Shown here: in pieces, positions 4,831-5,274 of the stretch
How positions within the stretch are numbered: the first letter of the stretch is position 1
Layout of the letters: each line of letters starts with the position of its first letter
Position numbers and translations under genes: made by a program
The notes under the pieces: model-generated
The model's database searches: none
What the model saw: only the letters and a program-made list of their open reading frames with translations
Told to the model about the DNA's origin: nothing
NCBI GenBank assembly: GCA_027083915.1
Contig: JALWML010000226.1
Location: forward strand, 1-5,274
Origin: Lysobacterales bacterium
GTDB taxonomy: Bacteria; Pseudomonadota; Gammaproteobacteria; Xanthomonadales; Marinicellaceae
Reading direction: 5' to 3'
DNA: 5,274 bases

Positions 4831-5274
4831 ATGAAAAAATTAGCAATAATAAGCCTCGTTTTGCTGGCACTTACTTGTCAAGCTCAATTTATAGAAAAAG
4901 CTGCTCCTACCGATATTGAGCTAAAAATAAACAATGCGCAATCAGTTCCTGAACTATTAAAAATTTCTGCCATTGCTTATAAAAACAAAGATTTTAAAAA
5001 TCAAATAAAAGCACTTGAAAAATTAACAAATTTAAAGCCTAACATCCCCCTTTTTCAATATGAGTTAGCTCAAGCCTACGCCTTGGCTAATGATAAAAGC
5101 GCTGCTTTTAGTTCCCTGGTAACCCTACAAAAACAAGGACTGTACTATGATGTTGCTAACAATAAAAACTTTGACAACATCAAAAACTATCCCGTTTTCA
5201 AATATATCAAAGATAATCTCGAAGCAAATAATGTCCATTTTGGAGAAGGTTTAGAGGTTTTTAAAATTGACAAA
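4831..5274 (+). CDS. Exported protein with TPR-like helices, function unknown (3' end cut by window edge)
   Basis: The frame runs from ATG 4831 to the right edge with 148 residues visible and no stop. The N terminus MKKLAIISLVLLALTCQAQ is a signal peptide. C16 is preceded by ALT, a poor lipobox, so cleavage after A18 by signal peptidase I is as likely as lipidation. Residues about 41-70 (LLKISAIAYKNKDFKNQIKA and on) and 74-103 (LFQYELAQAYALANDKSAAF and on) look like two TPR-type helical hairpins. A segment resembling the degenerate end of such arrays follows (NFDNIKNYPVFKYIKDNL). The last visible residues (GEGLEVFKIDK) could begin a second domain beyond the window, which I cannot identify. 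It lies 57 nt after the AhpD-like gene with no evident promoter between, so the two may be cotranscribed. No strong Shine-Dalgarno is seen. Confidence 0.75.
   Translation, partial: MKKLAIISLVLLALTCQAQFIEKAAPTDIELKINNAQSVPELLKISAIAYKNKDFKNQIKALEKLTNLKPNIPLFQYELAQAYALANDKSAAFSSLVTLQKQGLYYDVANNKNFDNIKNYPVFKYIKDNLEANNVHFGEGLEVFKIDK

Overview
The window is AT-rich (by eye about 35-38% G+C) and reads as chromosomal DNA of a gammaproteobacterium. The HemE and MscS sequences resemble gammaproteobacterial forms, and the low G+C with a sulfur-type regulator/rhodanese pair would suit a sulfur-oxidising marine lineage such as the SUP05/Ca. Thioglobus group. That lineage is an inference from composition and content, not a demonstrated placement. 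No RNA gene, insertion sequence, CRISPR array or phage gene is visible.

Layout from left to right. (1) Positions 1-836, minus: a small-conductance mechanosensitive channel (MscS) whose 3' end runs off the left edge, with a clear Shine-Dalgarno and an extended -10 promoter. (2) Positions 993-1379, plus: a MerC-domain membrane protein. Its frame has no ATG, GTG or TTG that keeps the conserved first helix, so an AUU start is proposed. (3) Positions 1370-2087, minus: an ArsR-family repressor followed 7 nt later by a single-domain rhodanese. The repressor has the two-cysteine pattern of the BigR/SqrR/YgaV persulfide sensors, and an inverted repeat sits between its -35 and -10 elements. (4) Positions 2332-4104, minus: a tightly packed unit hemE, Rieske-type [2Fe-2S] protein, GtrA-like membrane protein, with overlapping junctions and a candidate terminator. 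(5) Positions 4207 to the right edge, plus: an AhpD-like peroxidase-related protein, then an exported protein with TPR-like helices that is cut by the window end.

How the genes may work together: the arsR/rhodanese pair is best read as a self-regulated module sensing and handling sulfane sulfur. hemE makes coproporphyrinogen III for heme and is translationally coupled to a small Rieske protein of unknown partner. A thiol-based antioxidant protein of the AhpD type is transcribed divergently from hemE. MscS protects against osmotic downshock and is functionally separate. No clearly novel defence or mobile system is visible. The points most worth a second look are the non-canonical merC start, the persulfide-sensor-like arsR/rhodanese module with its operator, the hemE-Rieske coupling, and a 7-codon ORF just ahead of hemE.
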